From the NCBI RefSeq assembly GCF_015206995.1, contig NZ_JADEXR010000049.1, positions 1-40,577 of the forward strand: 40,577 bases of DNA. The letters are read 5' to 3'. The stretch is from an aff. Roholtiella sp. LEGE 12411. GTDB taxonomy: Bacteria > Cyanobacteriota > Cyanobacteriia > Cyanobacteriales > Nostocaceae. The translations under genes were made by a program, and so were the position numbers. This document shows positions 1-7,506 of this stretch, one piece after another. Every line of letters starts with the position of its first letter. Position 1 is the first letter of the stretch. Under the pieces are notes generated by a model. That model did no database searches and was not told the DNA's origin. It saw only the letters and a program-made list of their open reading frames with translations.

Positions 1-150
1 TTCCCGACCTACCTGTGTTGCGCTTTTTCCATTACATATCTCATACAGTGCCATCAAACGTTCGCGGGTACGAGCATGATTTGCTTTTAACGCCTCTTGT
101 CTCAATATTGAGCTACTTTGATTCCAACGAGCGCACTCTACTTTAAGCAT
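1..150 (-). CDS. IS630-type transposase, N-terminal part (runs off the window)
   Basis: The first 50 codons of a minus-strand gene are visible, from an ATG at 150; the rest lies outside the window. The peptide contains ALKANHARTRERLMALYEIC followed by NGKSATQVGRE, which resembles the helix-turn-helix DNA-binding start of IS630/Tc1-type transposases. An in-frame stop lies six codons upstream of the ATG, so the start is well bounded. The sequence upstream (151-250) should hold the element's end; a 37-bp motif at 204-240 recurs at 3894-3930. Whether the transposase is intact cannot be judged. Confidence 0.6.
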   Translation of the reverse strand, partial: MLKVECARWNQSSSILRQEALKANHARTRERLMALYEICNGKSATQVGRE

Positions 151-203
151 CCTCGTTTTGTTCTCTACTACACCTACTTCTTCAGAGTAATATTTCTTCT
201 GGC

Positions 204-240
204 AAAACTCCAGTTCTCAAGATGGATGAGGTTTAATAAT
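204..240. repeat. 37-bp dispersed repeat, copy A
   Basis: Begins AAAACTCCAG and ends GGTTTAATAAT. It matches 3894-3930 in the same orientation with about 31 of 37 positions identical. It lies 54 bp upstream of the IS630-type transposase start, so it could be part of an insertion-sequence end or a dispersed intergenic repeat. Confidence 0.6.
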
Positions 241-278
241 ATATTTAAAGATATAAAGAATGCTATGGAAGATAAGAA

Positions 279-300
279 TTACACTTGATATAAAGTGTAA
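279..300. promoter_or_regulatory. 8-bp inverted repeat upstream of the DUF4346 gene
   Basis: TTACACTT (279-286) and AAGTGTAA (293-300) are perfect inverted arms around a 6-base spacer. The site lies 31 bp before the chosen ATG of the DUF4346 gene. It has the form of an operator for a dimeric regulator, but this is inference only. Confidence 0.3.
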
Positions 301-330
301 AAACCTCAAGAAAGAAATTTGCTTTTTAGA

Positions 331-720
331 ATGCTTATGGATTTGATGGTTGAAGATTTAGCGGCAATTGATAATAAACTTTCTGGGCGTCATATTGACC
401 TTGACCCTGGTGGATATTTCATTATCTACTTGGATCAACAGGCAAAGTTAATTTATGCCAAGCATTTCACAAATGTGATTGATGAGCGTGGTTTAGCTGT
501 CGATCCAAAAACAGGAAAGGTAATTCCCGCAAAAGGAAAAGTGGAACGAACTCACACGACAGTTTTTAGTGGGAGGACGGCGAAAGAACTTTGCGTGAAG
601 ATTTTTGAAGAAACTCAGCCCTGTCCAGTAACTCAGTTAGACCATGCAGCCTATTTAGGTCGAGAATTTGTCCGAGCTGAGATGGCTTTAGTGGCAGGGC
701 AAGAGTATATTCAAGATTAG
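331..720 (+). CDS. DUF4346 family protein
   Basis: A protein of about 129 residues that matches the DUF4346 family known mainly from cyanobacteria, seen in DLDPGGYFIIYLD, LIYAKHFTNVIDERGLAVDP, VERTHTTVFSGRTAKELC and LDHAAYLGREFVRAE. The domain fills nearly the whole protein. The function is unknown; the family has been linked by annotation to pterin- or methyltransferase-type proteins. No signal peptide or membrane segment is seen, so it is probably cytosolic. ATG 331 was preferred to TTG 319; ATG 346 is also possible, since the conserved part starts only at the segment AAIDNKLSGRHID. The gene is convergent with psb32, with a shared hairpin between them. Confidence 0.85.
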   Translation: MLMDLMVEDLAAIDNKLSGRHIDLDPGGYFIIYLDQQAKLIYAKHFTNVIDERGLAVDPKTGKVIPAKGKVERTHTTVFSGRTAKELCVKIFEETQPCPVTQLDHAAYLGREFVRAEMALVAGQEYIQD

Positions 721-723
721 AAA

Positions 724-752
724 AAAGGATGAAATTTTATACTTCATCCTTT
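724..752. terminator. Hairpin between convergent genes
   Basis: AAAGGATGAA (724-733) pairs perfectly with TTCATCCTTT (743-752). It begins 4 bases after the DUF4346 stop and ends 12 bases before the psb32 stop, with A/T runs on both sides, so it may terminate both genes. Confidence 0.6.
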
Positions 753-763
753 ATCGTGTCACA

Positions 764-1501
764 TTACCCATCAGATGACGGCTGATTTATCTGGTAGATA
801 TAGTAAGTTGCCATTGGGATAACAGTCGCGGCAATTAACAGTCCTACTACCCAAGCAGTGGCGTTACCTCGGTCGGTTTCTCCTGCTTTTTTAAAAGTGC
901 CTTCTACCTGTACTTTATCAGCGATTTTGGGTGGGCCTGGATCAGGATTGCCAGAAAGGACGGCGACTAAGCGATCGCTAGCATCTAAAAATGCCTGATT
1001 GTATTTGTTACCATCCCGTAATGGCGCACTCAATGTTTCAGTTGCTACACTCTCGGCAATAGAGTCTGTTAGCAATGATTTGACTTTATCTCCGGTAATA
1101 ATGGCGGTACCATTGGTAACTGTATCCAGCACCAATAAGGTTTGATTGGCTTGGGCTTCTTTAGTGGGAAACCATTTTTCAAATAATGCTTTGGCGAAGC
1201 TTTCGGGTGTTTCTCCGTAGTCTAGGCGGCGAATGGTGACGATTCTAGTTTCATTACCAGTTTGCTTTGCCAAATTCTCTAAGACGCTGCCAATTTTACC
1301 TTCATTCAGACGGCTGATAATTTCACCTTGATCTACAATCCAGGTGTGGTCATTAGCTACAAGGTTGGGCATTTGATACACACCTGTGGCTAAAGCGGGT
1401 GTGACAAACAGCGAAACCGCTAGAATGATTGTCACTAAGGGTAGAAGTAGCCTAATCAGGTGTTTTTGACTGTTAAATACTTGCTTGAGGAGCTGTTTCA
1501 T
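764..1501 (-). CDS. psb32: Photosystem II repair protein Psb32-like (TPM domain)
   Basis: A 245-residue TPM_phosphatase (YgcG/DUF477) protein. Residues 1-38 form a basic, hydrophobic signal segment ending near TPALA. The TPM domain spans roughly residues 40-180 (YQMPNLVANDHTWIVDQGEI, ETRIVTIRRLDYGE, TLLVLDTVTNGTAIITGDKV). A C-terminal membrane helix follows (WVVGLLIAATVIPMATYYI). This layout matches cyanobacterial Psb32, which protects photosystem II and helps its repair after photodamage, facing the lumen or periplasm. The start is the ATG at 1501, just before the signal peptide; a longer reading adds ten residues that do not fit. It is monocistronic and convergent with the DUF4346 gene. The family is clear; the exact Psb32 role is inferred from homology. 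Confidence 0.85.
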   Translation of the reverse strand: MKQLLKQVFNSQKHLIRLLLPLVTIILAVSLFVTPALATGVYQMPNLVANDHTWIVDQGEIISRLNEGKIGSVLENLAKQTGNETRIVTIRRLDYGETPESFAKALFEKWFPTKEAQANQTLLVLDTVTNGTAIITGDKVKSLLTDSIAESVATETLSAPLRDGNKYNQAFLDASDRLVAVLSGNPDPGPPKIADKVQVEGTFKKAGETDRGNATAWVVGLLIAATVIPMATYYIYQINQPSSDG

Positions 1502-2075
1502 TGTATAAACTCTAAGACAGACTTGCACCAAAAATACTATACAACTACTGTAAAAATCACCTTGTTCATGTTTTTCTCAAACAAGAAGTTTTTGATAGAG
1601 CTAGCAAATAGATATTATTCTGGAGTTTTTATTGCACAAATATTTCCTGATTGTCACTACAAACGTTAACTTCCAACGCCAGTTATAAAGCTAGTGACAA
1701 AAAATACCGCCCTTTTCGGGAATTAACCCAAATATTGAGGGCGGAATTTGCAAACCATCTAGAAATATTATCATAATTATGATGAAAATTTTTGGCGCAA
1801 TTATCCACGTTTTTTTATATCTGCGACAAATCTTCCTGCGGGGCTGAATTAAGGCATGATAACTACATTCTTCTACTGAATGTAGCAAGCAATGTCTACG
1901 ACGGGCGTAGATGCAGCACTTTGCAACAGCAAAATAATTTAGGAAGTGGCGATCGCAGCTATTACAGCAGGTTTTTTATGAGTAAATCACAGTATGGTGG
2001 GTATTACAATGCCCACCATACAAACTATTCCCTATCTCTACGAGTCAGTTCACAAATCAAATCGCATTACTATAC
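1502..2075. other. Divergent intergenic region psb32/surE with small palindromes
   Basis: No credible gene. It must hold the promoters of psb32 (leftward) and surE (rightward); no clear -10/-35 pair was identified. Visible structures: CCGCCC (1707-1712) against GGGCGG (1739-1744) with a nested GGG/CCC stem; CTACATTC (1863-1870) against GAATGTAG (1878-1885); TCTACG/CGTAGA (1895-1911), which resembles a common Nostoc repeat; and the larger hairpin at 1992-2021. Confidence 0.6.
1992..2021. repeat. Hairpin repeat with GGTGGG/CCCACC arms
   Basis: GTATGGTGGG (1992-2001) and CCCACCATAC (2012-2021) are perfect 10-bp inverted arms around ten bases. A similar hairpin with AGGGTGGGCAT and ATGCTCACCCT arms lies at 28170-28193, so this looks like a dispersed palindrome. 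It lies 54 bases before surE and could fold in its 5' leader. Confidence 0.6.
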
Positions 2076-2756
2076 ATGACCCTAATTTTAACTAACGACG
2101 ACGGTATCGATGCTCCTGGTATTCAAGCTCTGGCCAAAGCTGTGAACGACAAAAATGCAATTATCGCAGCTCCTAAAGACCATCAATCGGGCTGCGGACA
2201 TCAAGTTACCACAACTCACCCCATCAACCTCCATCGGCGTTCTGATACCGAGTATGCGATCGCCGGCACTCCCGCCGATTGTGTCAGAATTGCAATTACA
2301 CAAATTAGCAAAGATATCAAATTTGTTTTATCAGGTATTAACGCTGGCGGCAACTTAGGAGTGGATGCTTACATTTCTGGAACTGTTGCTGCTGTGCGAG
2401 AAGCCGCAATGCATGGTATTCCGGGAATTGCCATTTCTCACTATCGCAAAGCTAAGCTGAATTTTGATTGGGATATGGCTGCAAACTTAACCGCTGAAGT
2501 TTTAGTGGACTTACTCAAGCGTCCCCTGGAAGCAGGAAGCTACTGGAATGTGAATCTACCGCATTTGCAACAGGGAGAACCCTCTCCAGAAGTAGTGTTT
2601 TGTAAACCTTGTACTAAACCTTTGCCGATTAACTATCGCATTGATGGCGAAAACTTTTATTATGTGGGGGAATATAGTAAGCGCGATCGCACTCCTGGTA
2701 GCGATGTGGATGTATGTTTTTCTGGCAACATCGCCGTAACTCAGTTAAGGGTTTAA
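2076..2756 (+). CDS. surE: 5'/3'-nucleotidase SurE
   Basis: A 226-residue SurE protein, a metal-dependent phosphatase of 5'- and 3'-nucleoside monophosphates acting in the cytosol. The hallmark N-terminal motif LTNDDGIDAPG is present with metal-binding D8 and D9. Further motifs are APKDHQSGCGH with the metal-ligand serine at 38, AGTPADCVRIA and SGINAGGNLGVDAYISGTV. The length is slightly below the usual 250-265, typical of the shorter cyanobacterial forms. The ATG at 2076 places the DDG motif at its expected distance. It appears monocistronic, with a long palindrome 78 bases downstream. Confidence 0.95.
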   Translation: MTLILTNDDGIDAPGIQALAKAVNDKNAIIAAPKDHQSGCGHQVTTTHPINLHRRSDTEYAIAGTPADCVRIAITQISKDIKFVLSGINAGGNLGVDAYISGTVAAVREAAMHGIPGIAISHYRKAKLNFDWDMAANLTAEVLVDLLKRPLEAGSYWNVNLPHLQQGEPSPEVVFCKPCTKPLPINYRIDGENFYYVGEYSKRDRTPGSDVDVCFSGNIAVTQLRV

Positions 2757-2834
2757 CATCTGTTATCAGTAAATAGTAACTATAGGATTCTTATTTGATT
2801 TTTGAAAAAAATTCATTACACATTTATCGAAGAA

Positions 2835-2890
2835 GGCAGTCTTGCTGAGGGCAGCTTTGCTGGAGGAAAACTGCCCTCAGCAAGACTGCC
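2835..2890. repeat. Perfect 20-bp-arm palindrome
   Basis: Arms 2835-2854 (starting GGCAGTCTTGCTGAGGGCAG) and 2871-2890 are exact inverted complements around a 16-base loop. The segment GAGGGCAGCTTTGCTGGAGG at 2849-2868 matches GAGGGCAGCTATGCTGAAGG at 25323-25342 in 18 of 20 positions, so both loci carry one repeat family. It could also end surE transcription, although no T-run follows. Confidence 0.75.
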
Positions 2891-2991
2891 GCGACCAGAG
2901 GGAGCAAGGGTTTAAGACCCCCTCCAAATTTTCAATTTGGTGGCTCTTTTTCAGGAGGGATTTGAATCCTATAAGTGAAAAAAAAAACCTT

Positions 2992-3019
2992 CTGCCTCCT
3001 GCCTCCTGCCTCCTGCCTC
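2992..3019. repeat. Heptanucleotide STRR, four copies of CTGCCTC
   Basis: Four perfect consecutive copies of CTGCCTC. Short tandemly repeated heptanucleotides of this kind are a known feature of heterocystous cyanobacteria. No function is evident. Confidence 0.85.
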
Positions 3020-3128
3020 CTTCAATACTTATTCCATATTCCCTATTCCTAATTCCCTGTCTCTACGAGTGATTCAGTAATCAAACCAGATTACTACAGT
3101 TGTTAGGCTGATAACTGATAACTGCCAC

Positions 3129-3425
3129 TCAATCTGACCCTTGAATTAATGACGTCAGCTGATCTAAAGTTTTTGTTAGTTGGTTGAGTTTTTGTAGTGA
3201 ATTATCCTGAGATTCAGCAAGAATTTGTACAGCATCACATAAAGCAAAAATTTGATAGCCTTGTTGCTGAACTTGCTTTCCCTGTGCTTCGACTTGCACG
3301 CTGAGAGTCTCCAATCGTTCTGCGAGGCGTTCAATTGTCTCAGTTGTAGAAAGTACTGCTTCTCCAATTTGCTCAACAATGGATTCCAATCGACTGATTT
3401 TTGCTTCAATCCCTGCTGAAATCAT
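3129..3425 (-). CDS. Small coiled-coil protein of unknown function
   Basis: A 98-residue protein that is almost entirely heptad-like coiled coil. Runs such as KISRLESIVEQIGEAV, TIERLAERLETLSVQVEAQG and SLQKLNQLTKTLDQLTSLIQ place hydrophobic residues at regular spacing. No signal peptide, membrane segment or catalytic motif is visible. The start MISAGIEAK is the first ATG. I do not recognise a named family; similar short coiled-coil proteins are common in cyanobacteria, often near Uma2-type or toxin-antitoxin genes, but none is adjacent here. A 720-bp gene-poor stretch lies upstream. It is probably real because its composition is consistent and it has no repeats. Confidence 0.6.
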   Translation of the reverse strand: MISAGIEAKISRLESIVEQIGEAVLSTTETIERLAERLETLSVQVEAQGKQVQQQGYQIFALCDAVQILAESQDNSLQKLNQLTKTLDQLTSLIQGSD

Positions 3426-4147
3426 TTCTTTACCACCCTAACTTTGAGAGATTATCTTAGTAGAATTACTAATAAAGTTTGGAATAATTTAATACTATTA
3501 TAACTACCAAATAGCCACTACCATTCCTATACTAGTTTTGATTTTACTCTCGACTGACTTTTGCCTAATTATAGAGGCATTATTGTGTCACTAACTTATA
3601 ATTTAGATGCCTTAACTTAACTTCTATCTATTTATATTTGTTATGTGGCAACACAGGTTATCTGATACTTTCTTCGGGAGATTTGTTTGGCTTACTTCTG
3701 ATTATTATACGAAGTTATGTTCTAAGATATTACTTGTTGTTAAGACAGCAGCTTGATGCTAATTCAACTTTTAATATTACTTATTTAGTAGTTAAATTTA
3801 GTACTAAACCGCGTCTACCTTGAAAACCATAGTTTTTTGGAATTAGAGTAAAGCTCAGAACTCAAGCCACAAGAGAATAATACACTCTCCTTAAAAACTC
3901 CAGGTTTCAAAATAGACGGGGTTTAATAATTTTTTATTTAAACTTAGAATACTTAAGTCAAACTCCCTAAGACATACTTGTATTTGGTTTATCGTAAATT
4001 TATATAAAGCCGTGATCCCCGGAATATTGATGAAGATTAAGTAAATATACGGTAAAGATGAATCACTTTCAATAACGCTAAGTCTATAGTCATAATAAGC
4101 TAAGCAATTATACTTTTGGCACTAAATAATATTTATTTGACCTGACA
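3426..4147. other. 720-bp AT-rich region without a convincing gene
   Basis: An open frame from about 3638 to 3823 encodes a hydrophobic stretch (GDLFGLLLIIIRSYVLRYYL) without a recognisable family; it is probably chance or a relic. A second copy of a 37-bp repeat lies at 3894-3930. The last 200 bases presumably hold the promoter of the sugar transferase gene at 4148, but no clear motif was found. Confidence 0.5.
3894..3930. repeat. 37-bp dispersed repeat, copy B
   Basis: AAAACTCCAG followed by a variable middle and GGTTTAATAAT, about 84 percent identical to 204-240. AAACTCC and GGGGTTT can pair as a weak stem. Both copies have AGAGTAA further upstream. Confidence 0.6.
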
Positions 4148-4825
4148 ATGTATCAAACACGAGTAACAGGTATTTGCACAAGCGCAAATTCTAAAACATG
4201 GGAATTAAAGTACACTGAGCATCCCTCGGTACAGTCTAAATTTAAGCGTTGTTTGGACATCACAGGGAGTTTGGTGGGACTATTGGTTTTGGCGATTTTG
4301 TTTGTGCCAATAGCGATCGCCATTAAAATCGATAGCCGTGGTTCAATTTTCTTCACTCAAGAACGCTACGGACTCCAAGGTCAACCCTTTCGGATTCGGA
4401 AATTCCGCTCAATGGTCAGTGATGCGGAACAATTAAAATCTTTAGTGAGTAACGAAGCTAACGGACTCATCTTTAAAAACAAGAATGATTTCCGAATAAC
4501 AAAGATAGGGCGCTTTTTGCGAAGCACTAGCTTGGACGAACTACCTCAGTTTTGGAATGTCTTGGTAGGCGAAATGAGTTTAGTAGGGACACGTCCGCCT
4601 ACGGGTGATGAGGTTATGAAATATACCCACCATCACTGGAAACGCTTAAATGTCAAGCCTGGTTTAACAGGTGAATGGCAAGTTAGTGGTCGTTCTCAAG
4701 TGAAAGATTTTGAACAAATAGTTGACTTAGATCTGCGATATCAAGAAAATTGGTATCCTCTGTATGATTTGTTGTTAATTGCAAAAACCTTCTACGTGTT
4801 ATTTGGCCGAATTGGAGCTTTTTAA
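4148..4825 (+). CDS. Undecaprenyl-phosphate sugar-phosphate transferase (bacterial sugar transferase family)
   Basis: A 225-residue polyprenyl-phosphate hexose-1-phosphate transferase of the short (ExoY/PglC-like) type. This family transfers a sugar phosphate from a nucleotide sugar to undecaprenyl phosphate at the inner face of the membrane, the first step of exopolysaccharide or glycan repeat-unit synthesis. One membrane segment lies at about residues 38-60 (GSLVGLLVLAILFVPIAIAI). The conserved cytosolic domain shows FFTQERYGLQGQPFRIRKFRS, TSLDELPQFWNVLVGEMSLV with the DE pair, GTRPP and KPGLTGEWQVSGR. The long N-terminal multi-helix part of WbaP/WcaJ is absent, and the first 30 residues are hydrophilic. 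The substrate cannot be read from the sequence. The WcaI-like glycosyltransferase at 37558 could act in a similar pathway but is far away. Confidence 0.9.
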   Translation: MYQTRVTGICTSANSKTWELKYTEHPSVQSKFKRCLDITGSLVGLLVLAILFVPIAIAIKIDSRGSIFFTQERYGLQGQPFRIRKFRSMVSDAEQLKSLVSNEANGLIFKNKNDFRITKIGRFLRSTSLDELPQFWNVLVGEMSLVGTRPPTGDEVMKYTHHHWKRLNVKPGLTGEWQVSGRSQVKDFEQIVDLDLRYQENWYPLYDLLLIAKTFYVLFGRIGAF

Positions 4826-4840
4826 ATGAAGAGTTCCAAA

Positions 4841-4880
4841 TGGGTAATTGCTTAAACCTTTCCCCAAGAGCAATTACCCA
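4841..4880 (+). terminator. Hairpin after the sugar transferase gene
   Basis: TGGGTAATTGCT (4841-4852) and AGCAATTACCCA (4869-4880) are perfect 12-bp inverted arms, starting 15 bases after the stop codon. No T-run follows, so it may be a stabilising hairpin or a dispersed palindrome rather than an intrinsic terminator. Confidence 0.5.
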
Positions 4881-4949
4881 TCAGCTATTGCTGAAATCGA
4901 AAAAACTCGACCAATTGACATTACCAGCAACGAACTCAGCACGCTAATT

Positions 4950-4992
4950 ATCCCTCTGCTAAGAAACCATTCTGTTTTCTTAGCAGAGGGAT
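4950..4992. repeat. Perfect 17-bp-arm palindrome
   Basis: ATCCCTCTGCTAAGAAA (4950-4966) and its exact inverse complement at 4976-4992 flank a 9-base loop. Together with the hairpin at 4841-4880 it accounts for most of the gene-less stretch 4826-5179; the open frame across it is not credible as a gene. The rest of that stretch (4993-5179) presumably holds the promoter of the antitoxin gene. Confidence 0.75.
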
Positions 4993-5179
4993 ATCACTGG
5001 CAGGAAAAGGCGCAGAAAAAGAACAACTGTTAAGTAGTCAGATAGCAAAGAAGAGCGAATATGTTTATTGCGTTGTAGGTATTGGTATATCTGTTTTTTC
5101 AACTAGAGTAACAAAAATTGACAATTCTTGTTAATATTGACAGTATGGCTGTAGAGAAAACAGTTTCTAGAGATTGCTT

Positions 5180-5464
5180 ATGAACGTACATCTAGGTCAG
5201 ACATTTGATAATTTTGTCGCCGAACTCATTGCTAGCGGATTATATCAATCGCAAAGTGAGGTCATCCGCGATGGGTTAAGGCTACTCAAGGAACGTGAAG
5301 ACATACGCAAACTTAGACTTGAAGAGTTGCGCCGTGAGGTTCAACTAGGAATAGATCAAATATCGCAGGGAGAATTTACTACTTATACTTCTACGAATGA
5401 ACTGGCTGATGAAATCAAAGCAGCTAGTCGGCGGCGGCAAAAGAACTCAAAACAAAAGCACTAA
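5180..5464 (+). CDS. ParD-like antitoxin (ribbon-helix-helix)
   Basis: A 94-residue type II antitoxin of the ParD/CopG group. The N-terminal ribbon-helix-helix domain (NVHLGQTFDNFVAELIASGL, then YQSQSEVIRDGLRLLKERE) binds the operon's promoter; the C-terminal helix (roughly 45-94, charged and flexible) would wrap the toxin. The ATG at 5180 is preferred to TTG 5174 because ParD proteins start just before the first strand. Four bases after the stop comes an ATG opening a 16-codon frame that looks like the beginning of a ParE toxin and then ends, so the antitoxin appears to be an orphan. Confidence 0.85.
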   Translation: MNVHLGQTFDNFVAELIASGLYQSQSEVIRDGLRLLKEREDIRKLRLEELRREVQLGIDQISQGEFTTYTSTNELADEIKAASRRRQKNSKQKH

Positions 5465-5467
5465 AAA

Positions 5468-5518
5468 ATGAAGCAGCTGCGAGTTACTGATGAAGCGAAG
5501 TCCGACTTTTGGAAGTAA
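5468..5518 (+). pseudogene. ParE toxin stub
   Basis: Begins 4 bases after the parD stop and encodes only MKQLRVTDEAKSDFWK before TAA. This matches the usual start of ParE/RelE-type toxins, where a strand is followed by an A-x-x-D helix. The remaining 80 or so residues are not present in any frame downstream; instead an IS630-type transposase fragment begins about 37 bases later. The toxin was therefore probably destroyed by insertion and deletion. Confidence 0.6.
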
Positions 5519-5554
5519 GTACTAAATTGCTGTATATTTGCTATATACTTATGA

Positions 5555-5647
5555 TGGCTGGAAACCTGCTTAATTCCAATGCTACGCCCAGGTGAGTTGG
5601 TAATTGTGGATAATGCAATCCAAATCTTCAAAAAACTAACGCAATAA
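5555..5647 (+). pseudogene. IS630-type transposase fragment (DDE domain)
   Basis: The frame WLETCLIPMLRPGELVIVDN then A resembles the segment around the second catalytic aspartate of IS630/Tc1-type transposases (typically LxPG-xx-VV-x-DNASFHK). Homology fades after DNA, where AIQIFKKLTQ and a stop follow. It is only about 30 codons, without start or ends. Its last 12 bases overlap the 3' end of the ABC exporter gene on the opposite strand. Confidence 0.5.
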
Positions 5648-7387
5648 TTCTTCTACTTGATGCTGACTCCACAAAGTTCTGTAAAGACCCTCTTGCTGCA
5701 CAAGTTCTAAGTGATTACCTATTTGGACAATTTTTCCCTTTTCCATTACAAAAATTCGATCAGCAGCAGCAGCAGCAGATAATTGATGTGTAATAAAAAT
5801 TACTGTTTTGCGCTGTGTACCACTAGAGAGATTGTTTAGGATTTGTGTTGCTGTTTGATTATCTACGCTAGAGAGAGCATCATCCAAAATTAACAACTTA
5901 GCATTGACCAGCATTGCCCTAGCCAAGGCAGTACGTTGCCGCTGACCGCCAGAAAGAGTAATACCACGTTCACCAACGATGGTTTCATATTGCTGGGGAA
6001 AATTACTAATTTCTGCATCAATTTGGGCAAGTTTGGCGACGGCTTCTACATTTTCTTGTTCACTAACTGGGTCGCCATAGCGGATATTATTTTTGATTGT
6101 AGTGCTAAATAGAAAGCTATCTTGAGGAACATAGGCGATCGCACTTCGTAAATCTGCCAATGCTATCTTCGTAATATCCAAATCATCCAAAAACAACTGC
6201 CCCGCCTCAATATCCAACAAGCGCGGCAAAGCATTTGCCAAAGTTGACTTCCCAGAACCAATTGCTCCAACAATTGCCACTGTTTCCCCAGCAGCAATAC
6301 TAAAGTTGACATTTTCTAAAGCCGGGGTAGTAGCACCAGGGTAAGCGTAGTTGAGATTTTTAGCTGTCAGTTCTCCTTTAACTTTATCCAGTGATAGATG
6401 TACGGCATCAGTTGCATCTTGAATTTTTGGTGTGACAGTGAGGATAGACTCAAGGCGGTCAATACTAACTTCACCTCGTTGGTAAGCAGTAATTGTGAAT
6501 CCTAAAAGAGTAGTAGGAAAAACTAAACGCTCTACATAAATCAACAGTGCCAAAAAGTCGCCAACAGCAAGCGTCCCAGAAGACATACGCGTCGCTCCTA
6601 GCCAAATAATTACCAACGAACTGACATTGGCTAGTCCACCTATTAATGGAAACAGTGTATTTCGGCTTTTTGCCAGTTCCAAGTTAGCCGTCAATAGCTG
6701 TTGATTCTTCTTAGCAAAAGCTCGGCGCTCATTTTCTTCTTGAGCGTAGATTTTAATCAGGGCCATGCCACTGATATCTTCTTGGATGAGTTCACTGATA
6801 TCGGAGAGTTTTTCCTGTACTGATGCTTGTTGTTTACGTAAGCGATTGCTAAACAGATGTACCAACAAGAACATTAGAGGATAAACTGCCAATGATGCTA
6901 ACGTCAGATCTACACTAATCGATAGCATCACTGGTAGCGTCAGCGTATAAGCAAAAATCGTATTTGCCAAACTGAGTACGGCAAAACCTAATAACCGCCG
7001 GATATTATCCACATCACTGGTAGCCCTACTAATCAAATCACCGGCAGTGTTGCTGGCAAAATAAGACGGCTCCAGCTTGAGTAAATGCTGAAAAATCCGT
7101 TGTTTGAGATCAAATTCTACCTGACGCCCCACTCCGAACAGCCAGATGCGGGAAGCCATACGCATTAGCCACATCGCTGAACTAAGTAAAACGATTGGCA
7201 CTACGTAATGTAGGACTTGATTCCATCTGAAGGTTCCCGATAGTTGGTCAACTGCTGAGCGAATCAACAAGGGTATGTAAACGCCCAGCCCATTGACAGA
7301 CAACAGAGCAAGAATACCTAAAGTAGCCTCCCGCCAATGGGGACGCAGGTAAGCACCAAGTTTAGCGATTCTTCGAGATTTTGCCAT
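5636..7387 (-). CDS. ABC exporter, fused membrane and ATPase domains
   Basis: A 583-residue half-transporter of the MsbA/LmrA/multidrug type. The six-helix membrane domain covers about residues 20-310 and the nucleotide-binding domain about 340-580. Visible motifs: Walker A GAIGSGKST (374-382), Q-loop VPQDSFLFS (about 420), signature LSGGQRQR (478-485), Walker B LLILDD (497-502), D-loop SSVD and switch histidine in FITHQ. The usual catalytic glutamate after Walker B is aspartate (D502). Such a change is typical of the less active half of heterodimeric exporters, so a partner half-transporter elsewhere is possible. The substrate (lipid, peptide or drug) cannot be told. A GCA/CAG run near 5762-5779 encodes five alanines. 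The start at 7387 gives a proper basic N-terminus. Confidence 0.9.
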   Translation of the reverse strand: MAKSRRIAKLGAYLRPHWREATLGILALLSVNGLGVYIPLLIRSAVDQLSGTFRWNQVLHYVVPIVLLSSAMWLMRMASRIWLFGVGRQVEFDLKQRIFQHLLKLEPSYFASNTAGDLISRATSDVDNIRRLLGFAVLSLANTIFAYTLTLPVMLSISVDLTLASLAVYPLMFLLVHLFSNRLRKQQASVQEKLSDISELIQEDISGMALIKIYAQEENERRAFAKKNQQLLTANLELAKSRNTLFPLIGGLANVSSLVIIWLGATRMSSGTLAVGDFLALLIYVERLVFPTTLLGFTITAYQRGEVSIDRLESILTVTPKIQDATDAVHLSLDKVKGELTAKNLNYAYPGATTPALENVNFSIAAGETVAIVGAIGSGKSTLANALPRLLDIEAGQLFLDDLDITKIALADLRSAIAYVPQDSFLFSTTIKNNIRYGDPVSEQENVEAVAKLAQIDAEISNFPQQYETIVGERGITLSGGQRQRTALARAMLVNAKLLILDDALSSVDNQTATQILNNLSSGTQRKTVIFITHQLSAAAAADRIFVMEKGKIVQIGNHLELVQQEGLYRTLWSQHQVEELLR

Positions 7388-7506
7388 TAAAGCAATTTTG
7401 CAACTTTATCATCCTAGACTAACTGCTGATAAGTCTGTGCTTGATAGCGGCGAGAGGAATAATATTCTGACTTTTGACTCCTTTGATAGTTCCTTTTTTA
7501 ACTGGA

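Larger units (their letters stand above)
2757..3128. other. Intergenic region made largely of repeats
   Basis: No gene recognised. It holds a 20-bp-arm palindrome (2835-2890), a segment with GAGGGAGCAAGGGTTTAAGA and a small CCAAATT-TTC-AATTTGG hairpin near 2925-2941, a four-copy heptanucleotide repeat (2992-3019) and AT-rich filler with TATTCC/CTATTCC-like units. Such mosaics of short repeats are typical of Nostocales intergenic DNA. Confidence 0.6.

Noticed and set aside
1460-1669. 69-codon plus-strand frame
   Set aside because: Antisense to the psb32 start and its upstream region; no protein character.
2891-2960. Possible tRNA-like or transposon-end structure
   Set aside because: GGATTTGAATCC looks like a T-arm, but no acceptor, anticodon or D-arm can be assembled around it.
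3638-3823. 61-codon hydrophobic frame
   Set aside because: Low complexity AT-rich DNA, no ribosome site, no family; left as part of the gene-less region.
4848-5033. 61-codon open frame
   Set aside because: It spans two perfect palindromes and has no recognisable protein character.
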